DNA of 64,000 bases from Micromonospora okii (lineage in GTDB: Bacteria > Actinomycetota > Actinomycetes > Mycobacteriales > Micromonosporaceae). The stretch lies in contig NZ_BBZF01000022.1 in the NCBI RefSeq assembly GCF_020884795.1, positions 186,001 to 250,000 of the forward strand, read 5' to 3'. Of this stretch, positions 1-10,750 are shown piece after piece; the stretch's first letter is position 1, and every line of letters begins with the position of its first letter. The position numbers and the translations under genes were made by a program. The notes under the pieces were generated by a model, which made no database searches, was not told where the DNA came from, and saw nothing but the letters and a program-made list of their open reading frames with translations.

Positions 1-2835
1 GCGGCGTGCGTCGACGGCGGCCCGCCCACCGGGTGGGAGGCCGACCTGGCCCGGGCCTACCGGTGCCGCCACCGCCTGCGGGGCGAGCCCGCCGACCTCG
101 GCCGGGCCATCGAGCTGCTGACGCGGGCGACCGACCGGGAGGGGCGGTACGACGCGGCGCTGTTGACGGAGCTGAGCACGGCCCACCGGCAACGCTACGA
201 GCAGGACCACGACCCGGCGGACGTCGACCGGGCGGTGGCCCTGGCGGAGCGGGCCGCGGCCCTGCCGGGCGGGCCGGCGGGCACGGCGGTCCTGGTCGAC
301 CTCGGCGACGCGCTGCTGTGCCGCTACGAGCGGTTTGGGAACCGGTCGGACCTGCGGCGGGCGGCCGACCTGGCCGAGCAGGTGGTGAGCGAGACCCCGG
401 ACGACGATCCGCAGCGCCCCCTGCGACTGGCGACGGCCGCCGCGATCCTGCTGCGCCGGCACGAACGCAGTCAGGAGCTGCGCGACCTGCGCCGGGCCGT
501 GGAACTCAACGAGGAGGCGTTGGCGCTGCTGGAGGACGAGCATCCCCGCCGCCCCGAGATGCTCCGCCGCCTTGCCGCGGCCCTGCACCAGCGCCACCAC
601 CGTCTCGGCGCGGACGGTGACCTGAACCGCGCCCTGACCCTCCTGCGGTGGGCCCTCGCCGCGCTCCCGGCCGACCATCCCGACCGGGCGTCGATCTCGA
701 TGGATCTCGTGGCCGTGCGGCTGACCCGGCACCTGCACACGGGGGTGCTCGCGGAGTTGATCGAGGCGATCGACCTCGCGGAGCGGGTGACCGCCGGCGC
801 GCCGGCCTGCCGGCCGGACTGGGCGTCCGTGCTGGGGCAGGCGTACCAGCAGCGTCACCGCGTCAGCAACGAGCCGGCCGACCTGGACCGCGCGATCGAC
901 CTCGGCGAGCGGTCGCTGGTCGGCACCGGCGACGACGACTTCTCCCTCGCCGCCCGGCAGGCCCGCACCGCCGCCGCCTACCTGCGCCGGCACGGCCAGC
1001 GCCCGAGCAGGAAGGACCTGGACCGGGCGATCGACCTCGGGAGCCGGGCGGTGGCGCGGACCCCGGACGACCATCTCGACCTGCCGGATCGGCTGTCGAA
1101 CCTCGCCGAGGCCCGGCTGGCCCGCTACCGGTTCGCCCGGTCACCGGCGGACGCCGAGGCGTCCGTCGCGCTCGCCGAGCGGGCGCTGGAGGCCGCACCG
1201 AGCGGCCATCCGGGCCGGTCCCGGCTGGTGGCCCTGCTCTGCGCCGCCGCCGAGGAGCGCGCCGGCGGCGGGGGCCACGGTCTGGACGTGGCGAGGTTGC
1301 GGGAACTGGCGGGGGAGGTACGTGACTCGACGGCGCCCGCGCCCGTCGACCGGGTCGCGGCCCACCACGCGGTCGGCGTCCTCGCCCAGCGGCTCGGCGA
1401 GGCGCGGCTCGCCGTGCGGATGCTGGACGCGGCGGCTGCGCTCCTGCCGTCCGTCGCGCCCCGCGAGGCCGGGTGGGCGGACCAGCAGCATCGGCTCGGC
1501 GAGCATGTCGGGCTGGTCGGCGCGGGGGTGGCGGCGCACTGCCTGATCGGCGACCCCGCCGGGGCGGTGGAGTTCGCCGAACGGGGCCGGGGCGTGCTGC
1601 TGGCCAGCCAGGCGAGCACCCGCGTCGGCCTCGACAGGCTGCACCGGGCGGAGCCACGGCTCGCCGCCCGGTTCCACTGGGTGTGCGAGCGGCTCAACAC
1701 GCCGGGCTTCCCCTCGGCCGAACGACAGCGGTGGTGGTCGGACTACGACGAGCTGCTGGCCGAGATCGGCGCGCTGCCCGGGCTGGACGGCTTCCTGGCC
1801 GCGCCGAGCCTGGCCGACCTGCGACCCGCCGTGGCGGGCGGGTACGGCGTACTGGTCAACGCGAGCCGGCACCGCGGCGACGCCGTCATCGTGTCGGCGG
1901 ACGCCGCCCCGATCCTGGTGGAACTGCCCGAGCTGCGGATGGTCGACGTGGCGGCCCGGGTCGACACGTTGCTGGCGGTCGTCAACGCCGGGCCGGGTCG
2001 GGTCGACCCGCTGCGCAGGCGTCAGGTCGTCAGCGACACGCTGGGCTGGCTGTGGGACGTCGCCGTCGCCCGCGTGGTGGACGCCCTGCCGCACCGGTCG
2101 GCCGGCGCGCACCGGGTGTGGTGGCTGCCGACCGGCCTGCTGGGGCTGCTGCCCCTGCACGCCGCCGGGCACCTCGGAGGGCCGGGCGCCCTCGACGCCC
2201 TGGTGTCGTCGTACGTGCCGTCGCTGCGGACCCTGCGCGAGGCCCGCGACCGTCCGCCGCCGGCGAGCCGCCGTCGCCTCACCGTCGTGATGCAGCGGAC
2301 CCCCGGGCAGGCCGAGCTGCCCGGCGCCCTGGCCGAGGCGGCGGTCCTGGAGGGCCCGAGGCTGGTCAACGACGACGCCACCGCCGGCCGCGTCCTCGCC
2401 GGGATGGCCGACGCCACCTGGGCGCACTTCGCCTGCCACGCCGTCGTCGACACGTCGTCCCAGGCCGACAGCGGGCTGCTGCTGCACGACGCGACGCTCC
2501 GGCTTCCCGACATCGGCGGGCTGCGGTTGCCCGAGGCGGAGCTGGCCTACCTGTCGGCCTGCTCCACCGCGAACCACGGCAGCCGGTACGCCGACGAGGT
2601 GCTGCACCTCGCCTCCGCGTTCCACCTCGCCGGCTTCCGGCACGTGGTGGCCAGCCTGTGGCCGCTCGTCGACCAGGTGGCCGTGGAGGCCGCGCGCTCC
2701 TTCTACCGGGGGTTGCCCGACACCCCGGGCGCGGACGCCGCGGCGCACGCGCTGCGTCGGGTGACGCTGGAACTGCGCGACGAGTATCCCGACTTCCCCG
2801 AGCTGTGGGCCCTGCTGGTGCACAGCGGTCCCTAG
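1..2835 (+). CDS. TPR-repeat CHAT-domain peptidase, 5' end outside the window
   Basis: The reading frame is open from base 1, so the gene starts upstream; an internal ATG at 163 is not a convincing start because the repeats continue in frame before it. About 550 residues of tetratricopeptide-type repeats carry the recurring pattern of an Arg-Tyr pair followed by D-L-x-R-A. They are followed by a C-terminal CHAT (caspase HetF-associated with TPRs) domain. The predicted catalytic dyad is visible: His in HFACHA (codon 2437-2439) and Cys in LSACST (codon 2560-2562). CHAT proteins are caspase-like proteases, often activated through their TPR arrays and found in bacterial conflict or programmed-cell-death modules. 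The protein ends directly after the CHAT domain, unlike its longer relative at 28515. Its partner genes, if any, lie to the left of the window. Family assignment is firm; substrate is unknown. Confidence 0.88.
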   Translation, partial: AACVDGGPPTGWEADLARAYRCRHRLRGEPADLGRAIELLTRATDREGRYDAALLTELSTAHRQRYEQDHDPADVDRAVALAERAAALPGGPAGTAVLVDLGDALLCRYERFGNRSDLRRAADLAEQVVSETPDDDPQRPLRLATAAAILLRRHERSQELRDLRRAVELNEEALALLEDEHPRRPEMLRRLAAALHQRHHRLGADGDLNRALTLLRWALAALPADHPDRASISMDLVAVRLTRHLHTGVLAELIEAIDLAERVTAGAPACRPDWASVLGQAYQQRHRVSNEPADLDRAIDLGERSLVGTGDDDFSLAARQARTAAAYLRRHGQRPSRKDLDRAIDLGSRAVARTPDDHLDLPDRLSNLAEARLARYRFARSPADAEASVALAERALEAAPSGHPGRSRLVALLCAAAEERAGGGGHGLDVARLRELAGEVRDSTAPAPVDRVAAHHAVGVLAQRLGEARLAVRMLDAAAALLPSVAPREAGWADQQHRLGEHVGLVGAGVAAHCLIGDPAGAVEFAERGRGVLLASQASTRVGLDRLHRAEPRLAARFHWVCERLNTPGFPSAERQRWWSDYDELLAEIGALPGLDGFLAAPSLADLRPAVAGGYGVLVNASRHRGDAVIVSADAAPILVELPELRMVDVAARVDTLLAVVNAGPGRVDPLRRRQVVSDTLGWLWDVAVARVVDALPHRSAGAHRVWWLPTGLLGLLPLHAAGHLGGPGALDALVSSYVPSLRTLREARDRPPPASRRRLTVVMQRTPGQAELPGALAEAAVLEGPRLVNDDATAGRVLAGMADATWAHFACHAVVDTSSQADSGLLLHDATLRLPDIGGLRLPEAELAYLSACSTANHGSRYADEVLHLASAFHLAGFRHVVASLWPLVDQVAVEAARSFYRGLPDTPGADAAAHALRRVTLELRDEYPDFPELWALLVHSGP

Positions 2836-2945
2836 GCGGGGCCCGCGCTCCGACCCCGCGCCGTCGCCGGTCTCCCGTCGGCCCGGTCGGCGGCGCTGCC
2901 GCGACGCTGACCGCACCCCGGCAGACCGGGAAAAGCGGTTGGTCC

Positions 2946-2971
2946 GTTTTGCTCACCTGGTCACCGGGTAC
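2946..2971 (+). promoter_or_regulatory. Candidate SigB-type stress promoter of the catalase gene
   Basis: GTTT at 2946-2949 and GGGTAC at 2966-2971 are separated by 16 bp. This matches the actinobacterial SigB-family pattern (GNNT, 14-16 bp, GGGTAY). It lies 46 bp before the catalase ATG and downstream of the previous gene's stop. Catalases are known members of SigB regulons in Streptomyces; use of this site here is inferred. Confidence 0.55.
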
Positions 2972-3017
2972 GGCCAGGGCAGCAGATCGTCCCCGCTCCA
3001 CGGAGGTACCCGTTCAG

Positions 3018-5279
<2,262 letters not shown>

Positions 5280-5316
5280 CCCACCGGCCCGCCCCGCCCT
5301 GGTGCGGCGCGCACTT

Positions 5317-5361
5317 CACGGATGAGTGGCTATCCGCGCGGGAGATAGCCACTCATCCGTG
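5317..5361. terminator. Perfect 17-bp hairpin after the catalase gene
   Basis: Arm CACGGATGAGTGGCTAT (5317-5333) pairs perfectly with ATAGCCACTCATCCGTG (5345-5361) around an 11-nt loop, 37 bp after the catalase stop. No T tract follows, which is common in actinobacterial terminators. It could work in both directions because a leftward gene once read into it from the other side. The unusually AT-containing arms could also mark a dispersed palindromic repeat. Confidence 0.7.
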
Positions 5362-5413
5362 TGGTTGCCGGCCGCGAAGGCGGGGCGGGGGAGCGGGGGC
5401 GGCGGTGAGGGAG

Positions 5414-5420
5414 GGTAACG
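5414..5420. repeat. Left copy of GGTAACG, candidate IS607 core
   Basis: The sequence is identical to 7432-7438 and lies about 55 bp before the tnpA start codon. It is proposed as the left junction of the element. Confidence 0.45.
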
Positions 5421-5474
5421 ACTGCTCGGGATTTGAGTGTTCTCTGGCGTTCTTGTGGACGCTATGGTGATTGG

Positions 5475-6057
5475 GTGAATTTGAAGGAGTGGGCGGCTCA
5501 GGGCATCGCGTACGTCACCGCGCGGCGGCAGTACGCGGCTGGTGCGTTGCCTGTTCCTACTTACCGGCTGGGTCGGCTCATCATGGTGGGCGAGCCGCTA
5601 CCTGCTGCCTCGGCTGGCGTCGAGCGGGTGGTGGTGTACGCCGGGGTCTCGTCCGCCGACCAGTGCGCCGACCTTGACCGGCAGGTCGCTCGGGTCGTCA
5701 CGTGGGTGACCGGGCGGAACCTGCCGGTGTCGCAGGTGGTGACCGAGGTCGGGTCCGCGCTGAACGGGCACCGCAAGAAGTTCCCTCGCCCTACTGCGTG
5801 ACCCGACGGTCACGACCATCGTGGTGGAACACCGCGACAGGTTTGCTCGCTTCGGTGCCGAGTACGTCGAGGCGGCGCTGACCGCGCAGGGCCGCAAGCT
5901 GTTGGTGGTCGACCCGGCGGAGGTCGACGACGACCTGGTCCGGGACGTCACGGAGATCTTGACCTTGTTGTGCGCGCGTCTCTACGGTCGTCGGGCTGCT
6001 GCGAATCGTGCGCGCCGGGCGGTCGAGGCCGCCACCACGCGGGACTCGCCGTCATGA
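5475..6057 (+). pseudogene. tnpA: Frameshifted IS607 TnpA serine recombinase
   Basis: The GTG at 5475 begins VNLKEWAAQG, the MerR-like DNA-binding start typical of IS607 TnpA, followed by the resolvase catalytic domain. Two lesions are visible. First, the run TTCCCTCGCC near 5781 has one extra C relative to what the frame needs. Reading stops at about 5801 and the rest of the domain (EHRDRFARFG onward) continues in the next frame to 6057. Second, the catalytic motif reads YAGVSS where the family has YARVSS; this Arg corresponds to Arg8 of gamma-delta resolvase. The gene is therefore very probably inactive even if the frameshift were bypassed. Its stop overlaps the tnpB start. Confidence 0.85.
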
Positions 6058-7436
6058 AGGTGATACAGGCCTATCGGTTCGCTCTGGACCTGAGGCCGTT
6101 TCAGCAGCGGGTGGTGTTGGCGCATGCGGGCGCGGCCAGGGTGGCGTACAACTGGGGCCTCGCCAGGGTGAAGGCGGTCATGGACCAGCGCGCCGCCGAG
6201 CGCTCTTACGGCACGCCCGAGGAACTGCTGACCCCGGCCGTCGGATGGGATCTCGCCGCGTTGCGCAAGGCGTGGAACGCGGCCAAGTCGGAGGTGGCGC
6301 CGTGGTGGGCTGAGTGCTCCAAGGAGGCGTACAACACCGGCCTGGACAACCTGGCGCGCGCCTTGAAGAACTGGTCCGACTCCCGCGCAGGCAAGCGCGC
6401 CGGTCGACGCGTGGGATTTCCGCGGTTCAAGTCCCGCCGTCGCGCCACCCCCAGCGTCCGGTTCACCACCGGCGCGATCCGGGTGGAGCCGGACCGCAAG
6501 CACGTGGTGCTGCCCCGGCTGGGCCGGCTGAAGACCCACGAGTCGACCCGCAAGCTCGCCCGCCGCATCGAGGCGGGCACGGCCCGGATCCTGTCCGCGA
6601 CCGTGCGCCGTGACGGCGGGCGATGGCATGTCGCGTTCTGCGTCGAGGTCGAGCGGGCCGAACACACCCCGACGCGCCCGCAGGCGGTGGTCGGCGTCGA
6701 TGTGGGGATCACCCACCTAGCGGTGCTGTCCACCGGCGAGATGGTGCCCAACCCCCGGCACCTGCACGAGGCGGCCCAGCGGATGCGGCGTCTGTCCCGA
6801 CAGATGTCCCGGCGCGTCGGGCCGGACCGGCGCACCGGTCAGCGGCCCTCGAATCGGTGGGAACGCGCCCGCCAGCGGGTCGCTCGAGCGCATGCGCGGG
6901 TGGCGAACCTGCGCCGTGACGGCCTGCACAAGCTCACCACCCGGCTGGCCCGCACGTACGGCACGATCGTGGTCGAAGACCTCAACGTGGCCGGCATGCT
7001 GCGCAACCGGCGGCTAGCCCGGCAGATCGCGGACGCCGGCTTCGGTGAGATCCGCCGACAGGTGACGTACAAAGCTGAATGGAACGGCGGCCGGCGGATC
7101 GTGGCCGACCGCTGGTATCCCTCCAGCAAAACCTGTTCGGACTGTGGCGCGGTGAAAGCCAAGCTGCCGCTGCGTGTCCGAACCTACATCTGCGACCCTT
7201 GCGGCTTGGCCCTCGATCGGGACCTGAACGCCGCGCGTAACCTCGCCGCGCTCGCGCGTGAGGTCACCACCGCCGGGAGTGGCCCGGTGGCAGGACGCGG
7301 AGCCGACCGTAAGACCCGCCCCGGCGGGCCGGTGGCCGCGAAGCGTCAACCCGGCCCGCTCAGGCGGATAAGACCGGGACCGTCCCACCGCAAGGCGGGA
7401 CATACCGATCAGTCGCTAGAGCCCACTGATAGGTAA
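6054..7436 (+). CDS. tnpB: TnpB RNA-guided nuclease of the IS607 element
   Basis: The 460-residue protein belongs to the TnpB family, the ancestor of Cas12, which cleaves DNA under guidance of an RNA derived from the element's right end. The ATG overlaps the tnpA stop (ATGA), indicating translational coupling. The split RuvC domain is complete: Asp216 in GVDVGIT, Glu308 in IVVEDLN, and the DRDLNAARN motif near residues 388-396. The zinc ribbon has Cys361, Cys364, Cys380 and Cys383. An N-terminal helix-turn-helix-like region and a basic RAGKRAGRR stretch precede the nuclease core. The stop codon TAA lies inside the right GGTAACG copy, so coding runs to the very end of the element. No disabling change is seen, in contrast to tnpA. 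Confidence 0.93.
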   Translation: MKVIQAYRFALDLRPFQQRVVLAHAGAARVAYNWGLARVKAVMDQRAAERSYGTPEELLTPAVGWDLAALRKAWNAAKSEVAPWWAECSKEAYNTGLDNLARALKNWSDSRAGKRAGRRVGFPRFKSRRRATPSVRFTTGAIRVEPDRKHVVLPRLGRLKTHESTRKLARRIEAGTARILSATVRRDGGRWHVAFCVEVERAEHTPTRPQAVVGVDVGITHLAVLSTGEMVPNPRHLHEAAQRMRRLSRQMSRRVGPDRRTGQRPSNRWERARQRVARAHARVANLRRDGLHKLTTRLARTYGTIVVEDLNVAGMLRNRRLARQIADAGFGEIRRQVTYKAEWNGGRRIVADRWYPSSKTCSDCGAVKAKLPLRVRTYICDPCGLALDRDLNAARNLAALAREVTTAGSGPVAGRGADRKTRPGGPVAAKRQPGPLRRIRPGPSHRKAGHTDQSLEPTDR

Positions 7437-7438
7437 CG
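7290..7438 (+). ncRNA. Probable location of the TnpB guide (omega) RNA scaffold
   Basis: In characterised TnpB elements the guide RNA scaffold overlaps the 3' end of tnpB and ends at the right element boundary, with the guide taken from flanking DNA. Here that segment is GC-rich and can form hairpins, for example GTCCCACCG with CAAGGCGGGAC around 7382-7401. The 5' limit is arbitrary. If the end is at 7438, the guide would be read from 7439 onward, which is deacetylase-remnant DNA. Confidence 0.35.
7432..7438. repeat. Right copy of GGTAACG, candidate IS607 core
   Basis: The sequence is identical to 5414-5420. It contains the tnpB stop codon and abuts the interrupted deacetylase frame, which marks it as the right junction. 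Confidence 0.45.
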
Positions 7439-7845
7439 GTGAAGCGCCAGCGTTGGGCCCGCAGCGCCGGCACCACCCGGTCGACCGCGTCGACGGTCTG
7501 ACTGCGGTCGCGGCCGCCGTCGTGCAGCAGCACCACCGCGCCCGGGGTGATGCCGTCGAGCAGGCGGCGGACGAGTTCGTCGGTGCCCGGCGTCTCCCAG
7601 TCGGCGACCGCCAGCCGCCACCCGAGCGGCTGCATGCCGAGGGAGGCGGCCACGGCGGGGGTCTGCCCCCACGCGCCATAGGGGGCGCGGAAGTACCGGA
7701 TCCGGGCGTACGGCGCGGCGGCCCGGATGGCGTCGCCGGCCTCCCGCAGGTCCGCCGCGATCCGCTCGGGCGGCCAGGCGCTCATGTCCTCGTGCCGCAT
7801 CCCGTGGTTGCACAGGGTGTGACCGTCGGCCACGATCCGGCGCAC
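7439..7845 (-). pseudogene. Polysaccharide deacetylase (NodB/CE4) remnant, damaged at both ends
   Basis: The leftward frame keeps the C-terminal two thirds of a NodB-type deacetylase: the ADGHTLCNHG metal-binding His region, YFRAPYGAWG, DWETPG and VVLLHDGG motifs. The N-terminal part with the catalytic TFDDGP motif is absent; the recognisable homology starts abruptly just after the GH10 gene. At the other end the frame runs from WRFTV straight into the IS607 right end. Removing the element between the two GGTAACG copies restores an open frame that continues about 30 codons and stops within the hairpin at 5317-5361. As the third leftward gene behind GH43 and GH10, it may once have been an acetylxylan esterase of the xylan operon; that role is inferred. 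Confidence 0.8.
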
Positions 7846-7885
7846 ACCCCGGGGTGCGCGGTCCGCGCGGGGCGGGCGTGCGCCG

Positions 7886-9079
7886 CTACCGGCGGGGCTT
7901 CGGCGCGACCCGGGGCAGCACGTACGGGGGGCCAGCGTAGACGAGGTCGGCCTTGATCAGGTGGTACGCGCGCTTGGGCCGGTAGTCCTCATCGTAGATG
8001 GTGGCCAGCCCCTCCGGGGGGTCGTCGAACCAGCCGGGCACCCAGGAGTGCCGGTCGGTGAAGCCCCAGACCGTGAACGACAGGCAGCGCGGCTCGGCCA
8101 GGCAGCCCTGGAGCAGCGCGTGGAAGTTCGCCGCCGACGCCTGGAGCCGTGGGTTGATCTCCTCGGGGTCGCCGGCCTGCACCCCGTCGGTCAGCCGGCT
8201 GCGCACGTCGACCTCGGTGAAGGCGGTGGCCAGGCCCAGCCGGGCGAACCGGTGCAGCGCGTCGGCGACCTGGATCGGGTCGTAGTTGCCGTACTGGGTG
8301 CCCAGGTGGCCCTGGCTGCCGACGCCGTCGATCGGCACCCCCTGGGCCAGCAGGTCGCGGGCCATGTCGTGGACGAACTGCGTCTTGTCGTCGGCCGGGT
8401 TCCCCGAGCCGAACGCCTCGATGTTGTAGTCGTTGTAGAACAGCAGGGCCCCGGGGTCGGCGGCCCGCGCCCAGCGGAACGCGTCGGCGATGTAGCCCGG
8501 GCCGAGGTGCTCGGCCCAGAACCCCTTGTAGTGCAGGGTCGACGGGGTGTCCCAGGGGTCGCTGACGGCCTCGTTGACCACGTCCCACTGCCAGATCCGG
8601 CCCCGGTAGCGGCTGACCACGGTCGTGATGTGGTGGCGCAGGATCTCGCGCAGCTCGGCGGTGCCGATGGAGCCGTCGGCGACGCCGTCGGTCAGCCACT
8701 TCGGCACCTGGTTCTGCCAGACCAGCACGTGTCCGCGTACCCGCTGGTCGTTGCGGCGGGCGGCGGCGACGAACGCGTCGGCCGGGCCCCAGTCGTAGTT
8801 GCCCCGGGTGGGCTCCAGCGACTCCCACTTCATCTCGTTCTCGGCGGTGACCGAGGAGAACTCCTCGCGCACGAGTTCCCGGTACCGGGGGTCGGCGGGG
8901 TCGGTGAGGGCGGCCATGTCGACCGCGGTGCCGATGTGCAGCTTGTGGCGCAGGGCGAGGGCGCGCAGGCTGCGGTCGGTCGGGTCGTGCGGACGGTTCG
9001 CCGTGGCCGGCACGGCGCCCAGCGCGCCGGCGGTCGCGACGGCGACCAGGCCGGCGGCCATCCATCGTCTGAGCATCAT
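7886..9079 (-). CDS. Secreted GH10 endo-1,4-beta-xylanase
   Basis: The 397-residue enzyme hydrolyses internal beta-1,4-xylosidic bonds of xylan outside the cell. A signal peptide (RRWMAAGLVAVATAGALGAV region, residues 4-23) precedes a single GH10 (beta/alpha)8 barrel. The acid/base is Glu170 in WDVVNEA and the nucleophile is Glu289 in FTEVDVR. No carbohydrate-binding module is attached. Its first ATG (9079) overlaps the stop of the upstream GH43 gene as ATGA, so the two are translated together. A second ATG follows at once. The deacetylase remnant lies downstream. Expression is expected to follow the divergent, LacI-controlled promoter region at about 10.75 kb. Confidence 0.94.
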   Translation of the reverse strand: MMLRRWMAAGLVAVATAGALGAVPATANRPHDPTDRSLRALALRHKLHIGTAVDMAALTDPADPRYRELVREEFSSVTAENEMKWESLEPTRGNYDWGPADAFVAAARRNDQRVRGHVLVWQNQVPKWLTDGVADGSIGTAELREILRHHITTVVSRYRGRIWQWDVVNEAVSDPWDTPSTLHYKGFWAEHLGPGYIADAFRWARAADPGALLFYNDYNIEAFGSGNPADDKTQFVHDMARDLLAQGVPIDGVGSQGHLGTQYGNYDPIQVADALHRFARLGLATAFTEVDVRSRLTDGVQAGDPEEINPRLQASAANFHALLQGCLAEPRCLSFTVWGFTDRHSWVPGWFDDPPEGLATIYDEDYRPKRAYHLIKADLVYAGPPYVLPRVAPKPRR

Positions 9080-10725
9080 GGGCGGTCCTCTCTGTGCGGT
9101 CGGTGTTCCCGGTAGGTGGCGAGGTCGAAGTCCGCGTGGCAGCGCTCGCCGCCGAGGTCCTGCACCCACAGGCCGAGGAACGCCCCGGTGAACCCCCACG
9201 CCGCCGGCTCGCCGTCGATGATCAGCGCGGCGTGCTCGTCGGAGAGGATGGTCGCGTCCAGGGCCACGGGGAGCTCCTGCCAGCCGTCGCCGAGGTCGTG
9301 GGCGAAGCGCACGACGGGCCCGTCGAACACCGCCCGCAGGCCGACCCGGCCGGTGCCGGGGGCGTCGACGGTCAGCTCCGGGTACGCGGTGCGCCGCCCG
9401 TTGTCGGAGCTGAGCAGCTCCAGCACCCGCCGGCCGTCGTCGGCGCGGGTCAGGTAGAGGTGGTGCCAGTTGAGGGTGTTGTAGTAGGCGGTGATCCCGG
9501 CGAGCTGGAGGTGGTCGAGCGGGTCGAACTCGACCACCGTCTCCAGCGAGCAGTGCGTCGCGCCGACGCGCCGCGCGACCAGGCTGGGGGCCTGCCGGCC
9601 CACCGGCGACTGCCCGCCGTGGATGCGCAGGTGCGACGGGCGGGCGCACAGGTCGACCCAGTCGGCGGCGGCGGGCCGCCGCAGCGTGGACCAGCACGGG
9701 GCCAGCCGCTCGGCGTCGAAGTGGTCGGTGGCGGGCTCGGCCGGCCACGGGTGGGCGGGCAGGCCGGGCGCGGCGACCTCGTCGGCGGGCACGCCCCCGG
9801 GGATCCGGGGCCAGCCGCCCGACGGCCACTCGACCCGCTGGATCGCGGTCTCCCGCCCCAGCACGCAGTCGCCCAGCGGGGCGTAGGGGCGGCCGACCAG
9901 GTGGGCCAGGTACCAGTCGCCGCGCGGGGTGCGCACCAGGCTGCCGTGGCCGGCCTTCTGCAGCCGCAGCTCGGGCCGGCCCACGGAGGTCAGCAGCGGC
10001 CCGGCCGGGTCCACCTCGTACGGCCCGAACAGCTCGCGCGAGCGCGCCACGGTGACCTGGTGCTCCCAGCTCGTGCCCCCCTCGGCGGTCACCAGCCAGT
10101 ACCACCCGTCGTGGTGGTACAGGTGGGGGGCCTCGGTGAGCCCGACGGCGGTGCCGGTGAAGAGCAGGCGCGGGCGGCCGACGAGGCGGCGGGCGGCCCG
10201 GTCGTAGCGCTGGATCTCGATGCCGGCGAAGCGGTCGCGGCCGGGCCGCCAGTCCGCCCTCATGCTCAGCAGCCAACTCGTGCCGTCGTCGTCGTGGAAG
10301 AGCGAGGCGTCGAAGCCGCGCCCGTGCAGCCGCACCGGGTCGGACCACGGCCCGGCGACGTCGCGGGCGGTGACCAGGTAGTTCTGCGGGTCCCAGTAGC
10401 CGCTGGCGAAGCTGGCCACGTCGCTGTAGACGAGGTGGAACTCGCCGTCGTGCCAGCTCAGGTCGGGTGCCCACACCCCGTTGGAGTCGCCGCAGCCGCG
10501 CAGGTCGAGCAGGCGGCGCTCGGTGATGATCCCGCCCAGCGGTCGCCAGTGCACGAGGTCGCGGGAGTGGTGCACGCGGACCCCCGGGTACCACTCGAAG
10601 GTCGACGTGGCCAGGTAGTAGTCGTCGTCGACCCGCAGGATCGACGGGTCCGGGTGGAACCCGGCGAGGACGGGGTTGTGGATGGACCGGGCGGCGGTCG
10701 CCACGTCGGCGGTCTCGGTCGACAC
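9076..10725 (-). CDS. GH43 beta-xylosidase/alpha-L-arabinofuranosidase
   Basis: The 549-residue protein has no signal peptide, suggesting it cleaves imported xylo- or arabinoxylo-oligosaccharides in the cytoplasm. GTG at 10725 is chosen because GAGGAG lies about 6 bp upstream and homology begins soon after. The N-terminal five-bladed propeller shows the GH43 triad: Asp26 (HPDPS), Asp139 (GFDASLF) and Glu198 (TEAPHL). The region after about residue 330 matches the C-terminal concanavalin-A-like domain typical of bacterial beta-xylosidases. The gene is first in the leftward operon GH43-GH10. The choice between xylosidase and arabinofuranosidase activity cannot be made from sequence alone. Confidence 0.92.
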   Translation of the reverse strand: MSTETADVATAARSIHNPVLAGFHPDPSILRVDDDYYLATSTFEWYPGVRVHHSRDLVHWRPLGGIITERRLLDLRGCGDSNGVWAPDLSWHDGEFHLVYSDVASFASGYWDPQNYLVTARDVAGPWSDPVRLHGRGFDASLFHDDDGTSWLLSMRADWRPGRDRFAGIEIQRYDRAARRLVGRPRLLFTGTAVGLTEAPHLYHHDGWYWLVTAEGGTSWEHQVTVARSRELFGPYEVDPAGPLLTSVGRPELRLQKAGHGSLVRTPRGDWYLAHLVGRPYAPLGDCVLGRETAIQRVEWPSGGWPRIPGGVPADEVAAPGLPAHPWPAEPATDHFDAERLAPCWSTLRRPAAADWVDLCARPSHLRIHGGQSPVGRQAPSLVARRVGATHCSLETVVEFDPLDHLQLAGITAYYNTLNWHHLYLTRADDGRRVLELLSSDNGRRTAYPELTVDAPGTGRVGLRAVFDGPVVRFAHDLGDGWQELPVALDATILSDEHAALIIDGEPAAWGFTGAFLGLWVQDLGGERCHADFDLATYREHRPHREDRP

Positions 10726-10750
10726 GTCGGCTCCTCTGGTACGGCTTTCG

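Larger units (their letters stand above)
5414..7438 (+). mobile_element. IS607-family insertion sequence (tnpA broken, tnpB intact)
   Basis: About 2.0 kb carries a serine-recombinase gene overlapping a tnpB gene, the standard IS607 arrangement. The proposed ends are the two copies of GGTAACG at 5414-5420 and 7432-7438. IS607 elements lack terminal inverted repeats and insert at GG-containing sites, which fits a short shared core. The element sits between the catalase terminator and the truncated deacetylase. Exact ends are inferred and need comparison with an empty site. Confidence 0.75.

Noticed and set aside
163..165. ATG as the start of the left-edge CHAT gene
   Set aside because: The frame is open to base 1 and the TPR repeats continue upstream of this ATG, so the gene is cut by the window edge.
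1141..2916. Long open frame antisense to the first CHAT gene
   Set aside because: It has a composition typical of the reverse of GC-rich coding sequence, no ribosome site and no recognisable domain. Many such frames occur opposite the real genes here.
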